Counted from the first letter of the stretch, positions 1-6,636 are shown. The stretch: DNA of 9,090 nt from Anaerolineae bacterium (GCA_021162125.1 JAGGZG010000390.1:1-9090); one strand, 5' to 3'. A program made the numbers and translations. The notes: a model not told the origin generated them from the sequence alone.

Positions 1-37
1 CATCTCCAAAAAGCCGTTGCCGGTTTCCCGCACGCCC

Positions 38-141
38 GCCCGATGGTGAACCATCGGGCTACGAGATGGAAGGCCCTACCGGGCCTGAATCAGCCCCCAC
101 AGGGGGCTTCCACCTCGTAGCCGGAGCGTTCACGCTCCGGC
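38..141. repeat. Composite palindromic repeat element (copy 1)
   Basis: The element holds two outer hairpins and an inner cruciform. The left hairpin pairs 38-46 with 51-59. The right hairpin pairs 120-128 with 133-141 around TTCA. Between them, 59-72 pairs with 107-120 with one mismatch (a G-U in RNA) and encloses two short hairpins: AGGCCC/GGGCCT (71-76, 81-86) and AGCCCCC/GGGGGCT (92-98, 102-108). The same modules recur at 1300-1368 and 7651-7719, with the two inner hairpins in the opposite order. This looks like a REP/MITE-type repeat. No gene is visible between it and the next start. Confidence 0.8.
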
Positions 142-277
142 GGCGAGTATGGCACGATGGGGCGCGGCACAAGAACGGAAGCGACTTTTTCGGCATCATC
201 CAGACTCCTGAACATTCCCTGTAAAAGTGTCCGGTAGTGAGCAGTTCGTTAGAGTGCTGACAGGGGAGCAAGTCGTT

Positions 278-1099
278 ATGGCGAAACTGCATGAGGATTT
301 CTCGTCTGGGCTCGGCGCACATTGGAAGCGCTACGTCGTGGGTAATGGCTCGTTGGAACTAACCGGCAGCGCGCTGCGTTTCGTCAACACCGACACCTCG
401 TCGCACCGTTACACCGATGCCCAGATAGACGATTACCAGGGTCTACCCCGGCGTCGCTTCTTATGGCGACCCCCGCTGACGCTGACCGCGCGGGCCCGCT
501 TCTCCCATCCATCCGGCGATAGTTCGACAGGGCTCACCACAGGACTGCGCGGCACCGCCGGTTTCGGTTTCTGGAACGACCCCTTCATGATGACCGGAGG
601 TCGCCTGCCCACCCTGCCCCGCGCCATCTGGTTCTTCTACGCTTCGTCGCCCTCGAACATGAAACTGGACCTGCACGCACCGGGCCACGGCTGGAAAGCG
701 GCCACCATAGACGCCCTGCGCCCCGCCGCCTTGCTGCTGGCCCCTCTTGCGCCGTTGGCGATGCTCCTGATGAACCTCCGTCCTCTCTACCGCACTCTAT
801 GGCCCCCCATCCAGCGGGCTTTGAATGTGCGGGAAGCCACGGTTGAGGCGGAGATGACCGAATGGCACACCTATGCCATCGAATGGGGCTTGGAACGGGC
901 ACGCTTCAGCGTGGACGGGGAACCGGTGCTGGAGGATGCCCCCTCGCCCCGGGGACCGTTGGGCTTCGTGATGTGGCTGGATAACCAATACGCCATCGTG
1001 ACCCCGTGGGGACGGCTGGGCTGGGGATTGCTGGATACTCCGGGACGCCAGTGGATGGAAGTGGAATGCCTGGCGATTGAGCCTGGACTCCTTGATTGA
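278..1099 (+). CDS. GH16/concanavalin A-like fold protein, probably non-catalytic
   Basis: A 273-residue protein with features of the GH16/LamG jelly-roll fold. The strand WHTYAIEW (196-203) followed by RFSVDG (209-214) matches the classic GH16 pattern of a strand ending in a 'Y.vDG' turn, and FGFWND (96-101) and WFFY (118-121) fit further sheet strands. I cannot find the GH16 catalytic ExDxxE signature, so a sugar-binding or degenerate role is more likely than hydrolysis. A very hydrophobic stretch (about 147-175, Ala/Leu/Pro rich) interrupts the fold and could be a membrane or lipid-contacting insertion. There is no N-terminal signal peptide. The start ATG at 278 is chosen because GGGGAG (263-268) lies 9 nt upstream. 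A GTG at 227 in the same frame lacks a comparable site. Family-level assignment is moderate; the substrate is unknown. Confidence 0.75.
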   Translation: MAKLHEDFSSGLGAHWKRYVVGNGSLELTGSALRFVNTDTSSHRYTDAQIDDYQGLPRRRFLWRPPLTLTARARFSHPSGDSSTGLTTGLRGTAGFGFWNDPFMMTGGRLPTLPRAIWFFYASSPSNMKLDLHAPGHGWKAATIDALRPAALLLAPLAPLAMLLMNLRPLYRTLWPPIQRALNVREATVEAEMTEWHTYAIEWGLERARFSVDGEPVLEDAPSPRGPLGFVMWLDNQYAIVTPWGRLGWGLLDTPGRQWMEVECLAIEPGLLD

Positions 1100-1142
1100 A
1101 CCTCGGAATTCTTTACTCGAGTTCAGGTGAAGTGCGATAGGT

Positions 1143-1192
1143 CTGGCAAGCGCCAGGCCCGTAGGGCGAGTTTGCAGCCCGCCGTTTGGCGG
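1143..1192. repeat. Cluster of three short hairpins
   Basis: Three small inverted repeats stand side by side downstream of the GH16-like gene: CTGGC/GCCAG (1143-1147, 1152-1156), GCCC/GGGC (1157-1160, 1164-1167) and CCGCC/GGCGG (1179-1183, 1188-1192). No T-run follows, so they are not a good intrinsic terminator. They may be the outer part of the repeat that begins at 1219. Confidence 0.45.
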
Positions 1193-1218
1193 CACGAGCA
1201 GCATTTCTCGGCTTCGGT

Positions 1219-1374
1219 AGTCTCCCCCTTGTGTGTTGGTGCTCCTCGTCCGCCCCGCCGGGCGCTAACCCTTCGACTGGGCTCAGCCGAACGGTGGGAA
1301 GCCCCCTCCGGGGGCTCCAGAGGCCCGGAGGGCCTTGCATCTCGTAGCCCGAACGTTCACGTTCGGGCGAGACT
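1219..1374. mobile_element. 156-bp MITE-like composite palindromic element (copy A)
   Basis: The element begins AGTCTC and ends GAGACT. Its terminal 10 bp are inverted with one mismatch. Internally it carries consecutive hairpins: CGCCC/GGGCG (1251-1264), a TTCG/CGAA hairpin (1272-1291), AGCCCCC/GGGGGCT (1300-1316), AGGCCC/GGGCCT (1321-1335), and a 9-bp stem around TTCA (1347-1368). A second copy lies at 7579-7725. The first 50 bp differ at 3 positions and the last 75 bp at 2, but the middle segment is unrelated. There is no coding capacity of its own. No clear target-site duplication is visible. Confidence 0.75.
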
Positions 1375-1375
1375 G

Positions 1376-1522
1376 ATGACCTATTCGCATAATAACCCAT
1401 GTCAGCCTCACCGGAATCCGGTAAGGCGTCCTGAAGACTACGTCTGGTCCGGCGCCGGGTTTTACTTGCTGGAGGAGCCGGCTATCATCCTGCCGAATAA
1501 CACCAACTTTCTACCGGCATGA
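1376..1522 (+). pseudogene. C-terminal relic of an IS200-like / REP-associated tyrosine transposase
   Basis: The frame reads YSHNNP (from about 1382), then NPVRRPEDYVWSGAGFY. This closely resembles the conserved tail of Y1/IS200-like transposases of the REP-associated (RAYT) type, where a helix 'Y.h.NPv..glv' is followed by 'RPEDYpWSSa..Y'. Only about 48 residues survive. The catalytic HUH motif and the tyrosine region are absent, and the NNP...NPV portion looks rearranged or duplicated. The fragment starts 2 nt after the right end of the palindromic element at 1219-1374. The frame is also open backwards through that repeat, but the upstream residues are repeat translation, so the fragment is not an intact gene. 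The family call rests on motif recognition and has not been confirmed by a search. Confidence 0.55.
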
Positions 1523-1523
1523 G

Positions 1524-1547
1524 CCGCCGGATCGCCAGATCCGGCGG
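1524..1547. repeat. 10-bp perfect hairpin
   Basis: CCGCCGGATC (1524-1533) is the exact reverse complement of 1538-1547, around a 4-nt loop. The hairpin begins just after the stop of the transposase relic, where RAYT genes commonly carry REP hairpins. No T-run follows, so terminator function is not supported. Confidence 0.6.
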
Positions 1548-1628
1548 GAGCAAATGTGGTTTCAACCGAGATGAAACACACCCAGGAGATTTAGCTTTGA
1601 CGGAACAAACTGAACACCTGGCCGTCTA

Positions 1629-1657
1629 TTGATAAACTGTCCGTTTTGTGATACAAT
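1629..1657 (+). promoter_or_regulatory. sigma70-type promoter for the galE leader
   Basis: TTGATA (1629-1634), then a 17-bp spacer, then TACAAT (1652-1657). Five of six positions match consensus in each box and the spacing is ideal. It lies in a locally AT-rich stretch, which stands out from the GC-rich surroundings. Transcription would be expected to start near 1663-1665, giving a leader of about 190 nt before galE. Confidence 0.7.
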
Positions 1658-1664
1658 AAATACA

Positions 1665-1826
1665 ATGTCAAAGCGTGAATACTTTGCAAGACACGGCGGT
1701 CACAATCACAATGAGGCAGGGGGCAGCAGCGATGCGCCGCTGATGCTCCCTGTCTATTTAGGTCTGTTTAGGGGGTTGATGGAAGACCCCGTCTCCGGAA
1801 CGTCGGAGGCTGAGGGCCTACGCTAA
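1665..1826 (+). CDS. Possible small leader ORF (53 aa), doubtful
   Basis: ATG at 1665 falls where transcription from the 1629-1657 promoter should begin, so any translation would be leaderless; no Shine-Dalgarno sequence precedes it. The product is 53 residues with a His-rich patch (HGGHNHNE, about residues 11-18). I recognise no family. The frame covers the long leader hairpin at 1714-1755 and ends 26 nt before galE. The same DNA is better explained as a structured 5' leader; a regulatory leader peptide is a second possibility. Confidence 0.2.
   Translation: MSKREYFARHGGHNHNEAGGSSDAPLMLPVYLGLFRGLMEDPVSGTSEAEGLR
1714..1755 (+). promoter_or_regulatory. Long hairpin in the galE 5' leader
   Basis: Positions 1714-1731 pair with 1738-1755 across a 6-nt loop. 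The stem is 18 bp with a single mismatch (1726 with 1743) and two G-U pairs. It lies about 50 nt after the predicted transcription start and 98 nt before the galE ATG. Nothing here matches a riboswitch class that I recognise. Confidence 0.5.
1772..1810 (+). promoter_or_regulatory. Two further leader hairpins upstream of galE
   Basis: GGGGTT (1772-1777) pairs with GACCCC (1785-1790), including one G-U. Immediately after it, 1791-1797 pairs with 1804-1810 around a 6-nt loop (7 bp, one G-U). With the hairpin at 1714-1755 they make a three-stem leader. No U-run follows, so Rho-independent attenuation is not indicated; protein or ligand binding, or mRNA stabilisation, are possible. Confidence 0.35.
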
Positions 1827-1852
1827 AATCTACATCAAGGAGGCCAAACACA

Positions 1853-2842
1853 ATGAACATCCTGGTAACTGGCGGGGCAGGTTACATCGGCAGCATCGTC
1901 ACGGCGGAGCTCGTGGAATCCGGCGAGCAGGTGGTGGTCTTCGACAATCTCTCCATGGGCCACCGCCAGGCAGTGCACCCTGGAGCAACCTTTGTCCAGG
2001 GCGACTTGGCCGACCGCGCAGCCCTCGATGGGGTATTCGCTACCCATCACATTGATGCTGTGATGCATTTTGCATCCTATACTCTGGTCGGCGAGTCAAT
2101 GGAGCAGCCCTTCAAGTATATTGGCGACAACGTGACCAACGGCCTCAATTTGCTACGGGCGGCGGTACAGGCTGGCGTGCGGCGTTTCATCCTCTCGTCC
2201 ACCGCTAACCTGTTCGACCAGCCGGAGCGCATGCCCATTGATGAGGAAGAGCGTATTATCCCCGGCAGTCCTTACGGCGAGAGCAAGTTCATCCTGGAGC
2301 GCATGCTCCACTGGCTAGATCGCATCTATGGGATGCGTTATGCCGCGCTGCGCTACTTCAACGCTGCCGGCGCAGCGCCCGATGGCTCGCGGGGAGAGGA
2401 TCACACGCCGGAGCTCCACCTCATTCCGCGGGTGCTAAAAGTGGCGCTGGGCCAACTGGACGAGATAGTCGTTTTCGGCGACGACTATCCCACCCGCGAT
2501 GGCACCTGCGTGCGCGACTACATCCACGTGGTGGACCTGGCCCAGGCGCACATCCTGGCCCTGCACGCACTGGATCAGGGCAGCCGGACGTACAACCTGG
2601 GCAACGGGCAGGGTTTCACCGTGAAAGAGGTGATCGAGACAGCCCGCGAGGTGACGGGACATCCCATCCCGGCGAAAGTGGGGCCGCGTCGTCCCGGCGA
2701 CCCGGCAACACTCATCGCCAGCTCGGAGAAGATCCGCCGCGAACTGGGATGGGAGCCTCGTTACCCGGAGCTGCGCACCATCGTGGAGACGGCGTGGAAT
2801 TGGCACCGTACCCATCCGCACGGTTACGAGACCAGTGGGTGA
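1853..2842 (+). CDS. galE: UDP-glucose 4-epimerase
   Basis: A cytoplasmic extended short-chain dehydrogenase/reductase that interconverts UDP-glucose and UDP-galactose through a bound NAD. At 329 residues it is close to the usual GalE length (about 330-340). The NAD-binding GGAGYIG is at residues 7-13 and the DNLS turn at 31-34. HFASYTLVGES (72-82) follows the conserved HFA..xVGES block. The catalytic set is intact: S116 lies 25 residues before Y141 in the YGESK (YxxxK, K145) motif. RYFNAAGA (167-174) and GTCVRDYIHV (217-226) are diagnostic substrate-site blocks. One mild oddity is NLFDQP (119-124), where most GalE proteins have a VYGxP turn. AAGGAGG (1837-1843) sits 9 nt before the ATG, an excellent ribosome site. 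The gene follows its own promoter and leader and precedes the surface-sugar transferases, to which it probably feeds UDP-sugars. Confidence 0.95.
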   Translation: MNILVTGGAGYIGSIVTAELVESGEQVVVFDNLSMGHRQAVHPGATFVQGDLADRAALDGVFATHHIDAVMHFASYTLVGESMEQPFKYIGDNVTNGLNLLRAAVQAGVRRFILSSTANLFDQPERMPIDEEERIIPGSPYGESKFILERMLHWLDRIYGMRYAALRYFNAAGAAPDGSRGEDHTPELHLIPRVLKVALGQLDEIVVFGDDYPTRDGTCVRDYIHVVDLAQAHILALHALDQGSRTYNLGNGQGFTVKEVIETAREVTGHPIPAKVGPRRPGDPATLIASSEKIRRELGWEPRYPELRTIVETAWNWHRTHPHGYETSG

Positions 2843-2870
2843 AGGGGAGTGCTGGCGGGGTTGTTCATTT

Positions 2871-2956
2871 CTCCCCCTCACCCCGGCCCTCTCCCCCAGG
2901 GGAGAGGGAGCCAACGCCTCTCGCCCTACGAGGGAGATGGATTGGGGATGAGGGAG
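2871..2956. repeat. Imperfect palindromic intergenic repeat after galE
   Basis: The core hairpin pairs 2887-2896 (CCCTCTCCCC) with 2899-2908, a perfect 10-bp stem. An outer imperfect inverted pair links the C-rich 2871-2884 with the G-rich 2943-2956. The words resemble the widespread 'CCCTCACCCC..CCTCTCCC' intergenic repeat found in many bacteria. No T-run follows the core stem. The rest of the gap to the next gene (2957-3024) shows nothing I can identify. Confidence 0.65.
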
Positions 2957-3021
2957 GCACAGCATCGTAGAACTGAACAGCCCTGGAGTGCTGAAAGCTT
3001 GAAGGCTCTATCCAGATTTGT

Positions 3022-3028
3022 GGGGTGA
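3022..3028 (+). promoter_or_regulatory. Shine-Dalgarno sequence setting the start at 3034
   Basis: GGGGTGA matches the 3' half of the anti-SD complement (GAGGTGA) at 6 of 7 positions and ends 5 nt before ATG 3034. A GTG at 3025 in the same frame lies inside this site and is therefore the less likely start. Confidence 0.5.
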
Positions 3029-3033
3029 AGAGA

Positions 3034-4944
3034 ATGGTAAACATCCCGGCTGAGCGGAGGAAAGAGGCTGAAAGCGTCCCGGGTGGCCCGCTTATGGGCT
3101 TTAAGGAATTATTTCGGGTATGGCAGTCGCCCAGCCGCCCCGATCTAAAGCTCAGGGCTGAACGGTCCAAGCCCGCTGAAAGCGGGCTATTGGCCCGCGC
3201 AAGCGCTCGTTCAGGACGCTTCCAGCGTCCTTTGGCTGCTCAGCCTGGAGCTTCGAGCTCCAGGCAGGACCGGCGACGATACCCGAATTATCTTAACCTT
3301 CTTCAGCAGGCTTCGCCCGCTCAGCCCGATGCTTTAGCGTCGGATACAACCGAGCACGATCCCACTATCCTGCGAAGCCATAACACAAAATACGCACTGC
3401 TGATATTACTCCTCGTTGCCCTGCTGGTGCGCGTCCTCACCGCATTGCCCTTGCAGGTGCCCGGCTACATGGATGCCTACTACTATTACGTCGGCGCGAC
3501 CAGCCTGTATCGGGGCCTGGGATTCAACGATCCCTTCATTTGGAACTATCTGGACGACCCGGCGGGTATCCCTCACCCCAGCCACCTGTACTGGATGCCG
3601 CTTCCCTCGGTGCTGGCTTATCTCTCGTTCCTGTTGTTCGGGGAGAGTTTCCGTGCGGCGCAGTTGCCGTTCATCGTCCTCTCGGCCCTGCTTCCGCTCG
3701 TCGCCTACGCGGTCGGCTATCAGGTCGCGCATAGTCGTCGGCACGGGGTTTGTGCGGCGCTGTTCGCCGTGTTCAGCGGCTTCTACGTGGCCTACTGGGT
3801 GACCACCGACAACTTCGCGCCTTTCGCCGTGTTTGGCTCGTTGTGCCTGCTCGCTGCCGGTCTGGGTTTGCGCGATGGCCGTGGGCGGTGGTTTGCCCTG
3901 GCCGGGGCGCTGGCCGGCCTGGCCCACCTGACCCGCGCCGACGGTCCCCTGCTCCTGGCTGCCATCTACGTCGCCCTCCTCATCGCCAGACGCGACGTGG
4001 GTGTCCGTTCCTTTCTGCTTCCTGTCCTGTGCTATCTGCTGGTCATGGTCCCCTGGTTCGCCCGCAATTTTCTGGTCATCGGCGCGCCACTATCCCCTGC
4101 CGGAACCACGACCCTGTGGCTGACCAACTACGACGACCTGTACAGTTTCGGCAAGGAGTTAAGCTGGCGTACGTACCTGGCCTGGGGCTGGGACAGTATC
4201 CTGCGCGCTAAATTGCACGCAGCGTGGATCAACTTCCAACGCCTGTGGGCCGAAGCATTGATGATCTTCTTGCTGCCCTTCGCTGCCATTGGTGCGTGGC
4301 GGCTGCGCCGCCGGGTGGAGTTCCTGCCCGCTCTGATTTACGCCCCGCTGCTTTATGCGACGATGACCCTGGCTTTTACCGAGCCCGGCTGGCGCGGTGG
4401 GTGGTTCCATTCCAGCACTGCCTTGCTGCCTTTCCTGTACGCGGCGGCGGTGGATGGCCTGGATGCCCTCGTCGGCTGGGCGGCCCGTTTGCGCCGTACC
4501 TGGGACGTGGTTCAGGCCCGGCGGGTGTTCAGCGTTGGACTCGTCGCCCTGGCGGTGCTTTTAAGTGGGTACTTATACAGCGAGCGGGTGATGGTTGGGC
4601 GACTGGGCACGCCTCCGTGGAATCAGCGCGACCAGGTCTACTCCCATCTCGCTGCCTGGCTGGACGAGCACGCGCCATCGGACGCTGTAGCGATGGTCAA
4701 CAGCCCGCCCACGTTCTATTACTTCAGCGAACGTCCCTGTCTGTCCGTGCCCAACGGTGACGTAGAAACCTTACTGGCCGTGGCCCGGCGATACGGTAGC
4801 GACGTCTTGATCCTGGACCGCAACCGCCCCGATCCGTTGGCTACCCTGTACACGGGTGAAATAGCGGATCCCAGGGTGGAGTTGTGGGCCACCCTGGACG
4901 ATGACTACGTTGGCCCGGTCAGGGTCTATCGGCTGAGACCATAG
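3034..4944 (+). CDS. GT-C membrane glycosyltransferase (PMT/ArnT-like, GT39/GT83 type)
   Basis: A polytopic protein of 636 residues expected to transfer a sugar from a lipid-phosphate carrier to an acceptor on the outer membrane face. The recognisable enzyme starts at about residue 119 with the first membrane helix (119-138). The loop PGYMDAYYYY follows, with D147 in the position of the catalytic acidic residue of GT-C enzymes, then the conserved NYLDDPAG..HPSHLYWMPL segment (171-190). About ten further hydrophobic helices run to about residue 515, followed by a soluble C-terminal domain with PSDA (548-551) and YFSERP (563-568). Residues 46-104 are encoded by the hairpin array at 3170-3343 and are Ala/Ser/Arg/Pro rich, with no likeness to the family. 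No ATG, GTG or TTG lies in frame between that array and the first helix, so the extension is probably translated. The acceptor and sugar cannot be read from sequence. Confidence 0.88.
   Translation: MVNIPAERRKEAESVPGGPLMGFKELFRVWQSPSRPDLKLRAERSKPAESGLLARASARSGRFQRPLAAQPGASSSRQDRRRYPNYLNLLQQASPAQPDALASDTTEHDPTILRSHNTKYALLILLLVALLVRVLTALPLQVPGYMDAYYYYVGATSLYRGLGFNDPFIWNYLDDPAGIPHPSHLYWMPLPSVLAYLSFLLFGESFRAAQLPFIVLSALLPLVAYAVGYQVAHSRRHGVCAALFAVFSGFYVAYWVTTDNFAPFAVFGSLCLLAAGLGLRDGRGRWFALAGALAGLAHLTRADGPLLLAAIYVALLIARRDVGVRSFLLPVLCYLLVMVPWFARNFLVIGAPLSPAGTTTLWLTNYDDLYSFGKELSWRTYLAWGWDSILRAKLHAAWINFQRLWAEALMIFLLPFAAIGAWRLRRRVEFLPALIYAPLLYATMTLAFTEPGWRGGWFHSSTALLPFLYAAAVDGLDALVGWAARLRRTWDVVQARRVFSVGLVALAVLLSGYLYSERVMVGRLGTPPWNQRDQVYSHLAAWLDEHAPSDAVAMVNSPPTFYYFSERPCLSVPNGDVETLLAVARRYGSDVLILDRNRPDPLATLYTGEIADPRVELWATLDDDYVGPVRVYRLRP
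3170..3343. repeat. In-frame palindromic hairpin array inside the glycosyltransferase N-terminus
   Basis: Successive hairpins with stems of different sequence share a GCT-loop-AGC centre: AGCCCGCT with its complement (3170-3188, loop GAA), AGGACGCT (3213-3231, loop TCC), a 10-bp GCCTGGAGCT stem (3243-3265, loop TCG) and CCGATGCT (3326-3343, one G-T pair). A weaker one, with one mismatch and a different centre, lies at 3305-3321, and GCGC/GCGC at 3197-3206. The reading frame stays open throughout. The CCGATGCT hairpin recurs at 7465-7482 outside any gene. Confidence 0.8.
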
Positions 4945-4970
4945 CGCGGCCCCTGGCCACAACCGAAGCT

Positions 4971-5042
4971 GGACGCAGATAAACGCTGATGAACGCTGAT
5001 TTTTCTGTTTTTATCCGCGAAAATCTGCGTGAATCTGCGTCC
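4971..5042. repeat. 72-bp palindrome with 10-bp periodic units
   Basis: GGACGCAGAT (4971-4980) is the exact reverse complement of 5033-5042. Each arm consists of three related 10-bp units: on the left, variants of ACGCNGATNA at 4973, 4983 and 4993; on the right, variants of ATCNGCGNNA at 5013, 5023 and 5033. An AT-rich centre joins the arms. The composition differs sharply from the adjacent genes. It is intergenic between the two GT-C genes and resembles a common dispersed bacterial repeat. Confidence 0.75.
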
Positions 5043-5120
5043 AACAAATTCTCACGGACAATGCAATTGTTGTGGGGTAATTTTGTATGAGACCGGTAAC
5101 TGAGCGTTATGGAGGTCACC

Positions 5121-6635
5121 ATGCTCGATTCTCGATGGCTGCACGCCTTCTTGATAGCCGCCGCTTTCCTGGGAGCTGTTGTTTACCTGGGCCAGGCGGC
5201 TTACGCTGGCTACCTGGGCTTTCCTCTGGACGACGCCTGGATCCACCAGACTTATGCCCGCAACCTGGCCCGCTGGGGACAACTGGCCTACGTTCCCGGC
5301 CAGCTCAGTGCCGGTTCCACCGCACCGTTGTGGACGATGGCGCTCAGCATTGGCTACCTGTTGCGCGTGGACGGCCGTCTGTGGGCCTACCTGGCGGGCG
5401 CGACCTGTCTGGTATTGACTGCGCACGCAGTCTACCGCCTGGCCCGTCTGCTCTGGCCTGACCAGCGGTGGACGGCTTTCTCGACGGCGGTTTTCTGCGC
5501 GCTGGAATGGCACTTGACCTGGGCAGCCTTCTCGGGCATGGAGACGTTGCTTTTCACCTACCTTTCCCTCTTGTTGATCGAGCAATCACTAACGAGAGGT
5601 CGTCCCTTCGTGATTGGTTTGCTGGGTGCTCTCCTGGTCCTGACCAGGCCGGAGGGAGTGGTCTTGCTCCTGTTGGTCGCCGTGATCACCTGGCTGCCCG
5701 AAAAGGGGCGCCACCTGCATCAGACAGACATTGCGGCCTTGCTCGCTGGTTTCACTTTGCTGGTGGTACCTTACCTGGCCTACAACGCAATCGTCAGCGG
5801 GAGACCCTTTCCCAATACTTTCTATGCCAAACAGAGTGAATACCGCGTCTTGCTCACTGGTTTGCCACTCTGGAAACGCCTCTGGCGGATGGTCCGGCCC
5901 ACGCTGGTCGGTGCACAGGCGCTCCTCTTGCCGGGCTTTATCTACGCTGCCATTCGTGTAGTGAGGGTGGCCATGGCCCGCCGGCGAGACCTTCCCCTTC
6001 GCGAGTTGCTTTTGCCCATCGTGCCTCTCGCGTGGTGGGCTGGCCTGCTGGTGATTTATGCACTGCGCCTGCCAGCGGATTACCAGCACGGACGCTATGT
6101 GATCCCTGTCATTCCGGTATTCATTCTCTACGGAGTGTCGGGCATGGCGGAGATTTTGCAGCCGTTCTCGCGGCAGCTGGTGGTACGCATCGCCAGCCGA
6201 GTGTTTCTCCTGGCAGCGATGGTGCTTTTGCTCGCCTTCGTTGCCGTCGGTGGGGAGGCTTACGCTCGCGACGTGAGCATCATCGAGTGTGAGATGGTGG
6301 ACGTTGCCCGCTGGCTGGAGGTGAACACCCCATCGGATGCGCTGATCGCCACCCACGACATCGGCGCCATTGGCTATTTCTCCGAGCGCCCGCTGCTGGA
6401 TATGGCTGGCTTGATCACTCCGGAGGTCATCCCCTTCATCCGTGACGAATCACTCCTCTTAGCCTTTATTCAAGAGCACGGGGCCGAGTACCTGGTCACT
6501 TTTCCCTCGTGGTATCCGCAAATGGTCCGGGATCCGTGTCTGGTACCCGTGTATTCCACCGGATGCCCGTGGACGGTGGCCATGAATCATGACAACATGG
6601 TTGTCTATCGGGTGTGCTCGCCGGATCAGCGCTGA
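5121..6635 (+). CDS. GT-C membrane glycosyltransferase (PMT_2-like)
   Basis: A 504-residue polytopic protein, the second GT-C enzyme of the window. Helix 1 (about 8-30) leads into FPLDDAWIHQTYARNLA (34-50). Its Asp pair D37/D38 is the expected catalytic or metal-binding site in the first outer loop, of the form seen in DD-type enzymes ('DDa.i..rYa.Nl'). GSTAPLW (65-71), SGMETLLF (138-145), LTRPEG (174-179) and HGRYVIPVIP (323-332) are further blocks typical of the group. About ten helices end near 377. The soluble tail carries PSDA (404-407) and YFSERP (419-424), the same pair as in the upstream transferase. The start at ATG 5121 is chosen because GGAGGT (5111-5116) is 4 nt upstream. ATG 5109 overlaps that site and has no ribosome site of its own. 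The sugar donor and acceptor are unknown. Confidence 0.88.
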   Translation: MLDSRWLHAFLIAAAFLGAVVYLGQAAYAGYLGFPLDDAWIHQTYARNLARWGQLAYVPGQLSAGSTAPLWTMALSIGYLLRVDGRLWAYLAGATCLVLTAHAVYRLARLLWPDQRWTAFSTAVFCALEWHLTWAAFSGMETLLFTYLSLLLIEQSLTRGRPFVIGLLGALLVLTRPEGVVLLLLVAVITWLPEKGRHLHQTDIAALLAGFTLLVVPYLAYNAIVSGRPFPNTFYAKQSEYRVLLTGLPLWKRLWRMVRPTLVGAQALLLPGFIYAAIRVVRVAMARRRDLPLRELLLPIVPLAWWAGLLVIYALRLPADYQHGRYVIPVIPVFILYGVSGMAEILQPFSRQLVVRIASRVFLLAAMVLLLAFVAVGGEAYARDVSIIECEMVDVARWLEVNTPSDALIATHDIGAIGYFSERPLLDMAGLITPEVIPFIRDESLLLAFIQEHGAEYLVTFPSWYPQMVRDPCLVPVYSTGCPWTVAMNHDNMVVYRVCSPDQR

Positions 6636-6636
6636 A

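Noticed and set aside
59..322. An 87-residue - strand frame over the first repeat and the start of the GH16-like gene
   Set aside because: It crosses the repeat and the opposite-strand gene start, and shows no family likeness or ribosome site.
1127..1522. A 131-residue + strand frame as an intact gene
   Set aside because: Its first two thirds are a translation of the palindromic element at 1219-1374. Only the final part resembles a protein family, and that part is a fragment.
2887..2908. An intrinsic terminator after galE
   Set aside because: The stem is strong but is followed by a purine-rich stretch without T residues; it fits a dispersed repeat better.
3170..3343. A CRISPR array
   Set aside because: The units are palindromes with different stems and loops; there are no identical direct repeats with unique spacers of constant length, and no cas genes.
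5058..5106. An operator or promoter before the second glycosyltransferase (ACAAT/ATTGT inverted repeat and TATGAG)
   Set aside because: The inverted repeat is only 5 bp and no -35/-10 pair with acceptable spacing could be found, so it is below the level I would call.
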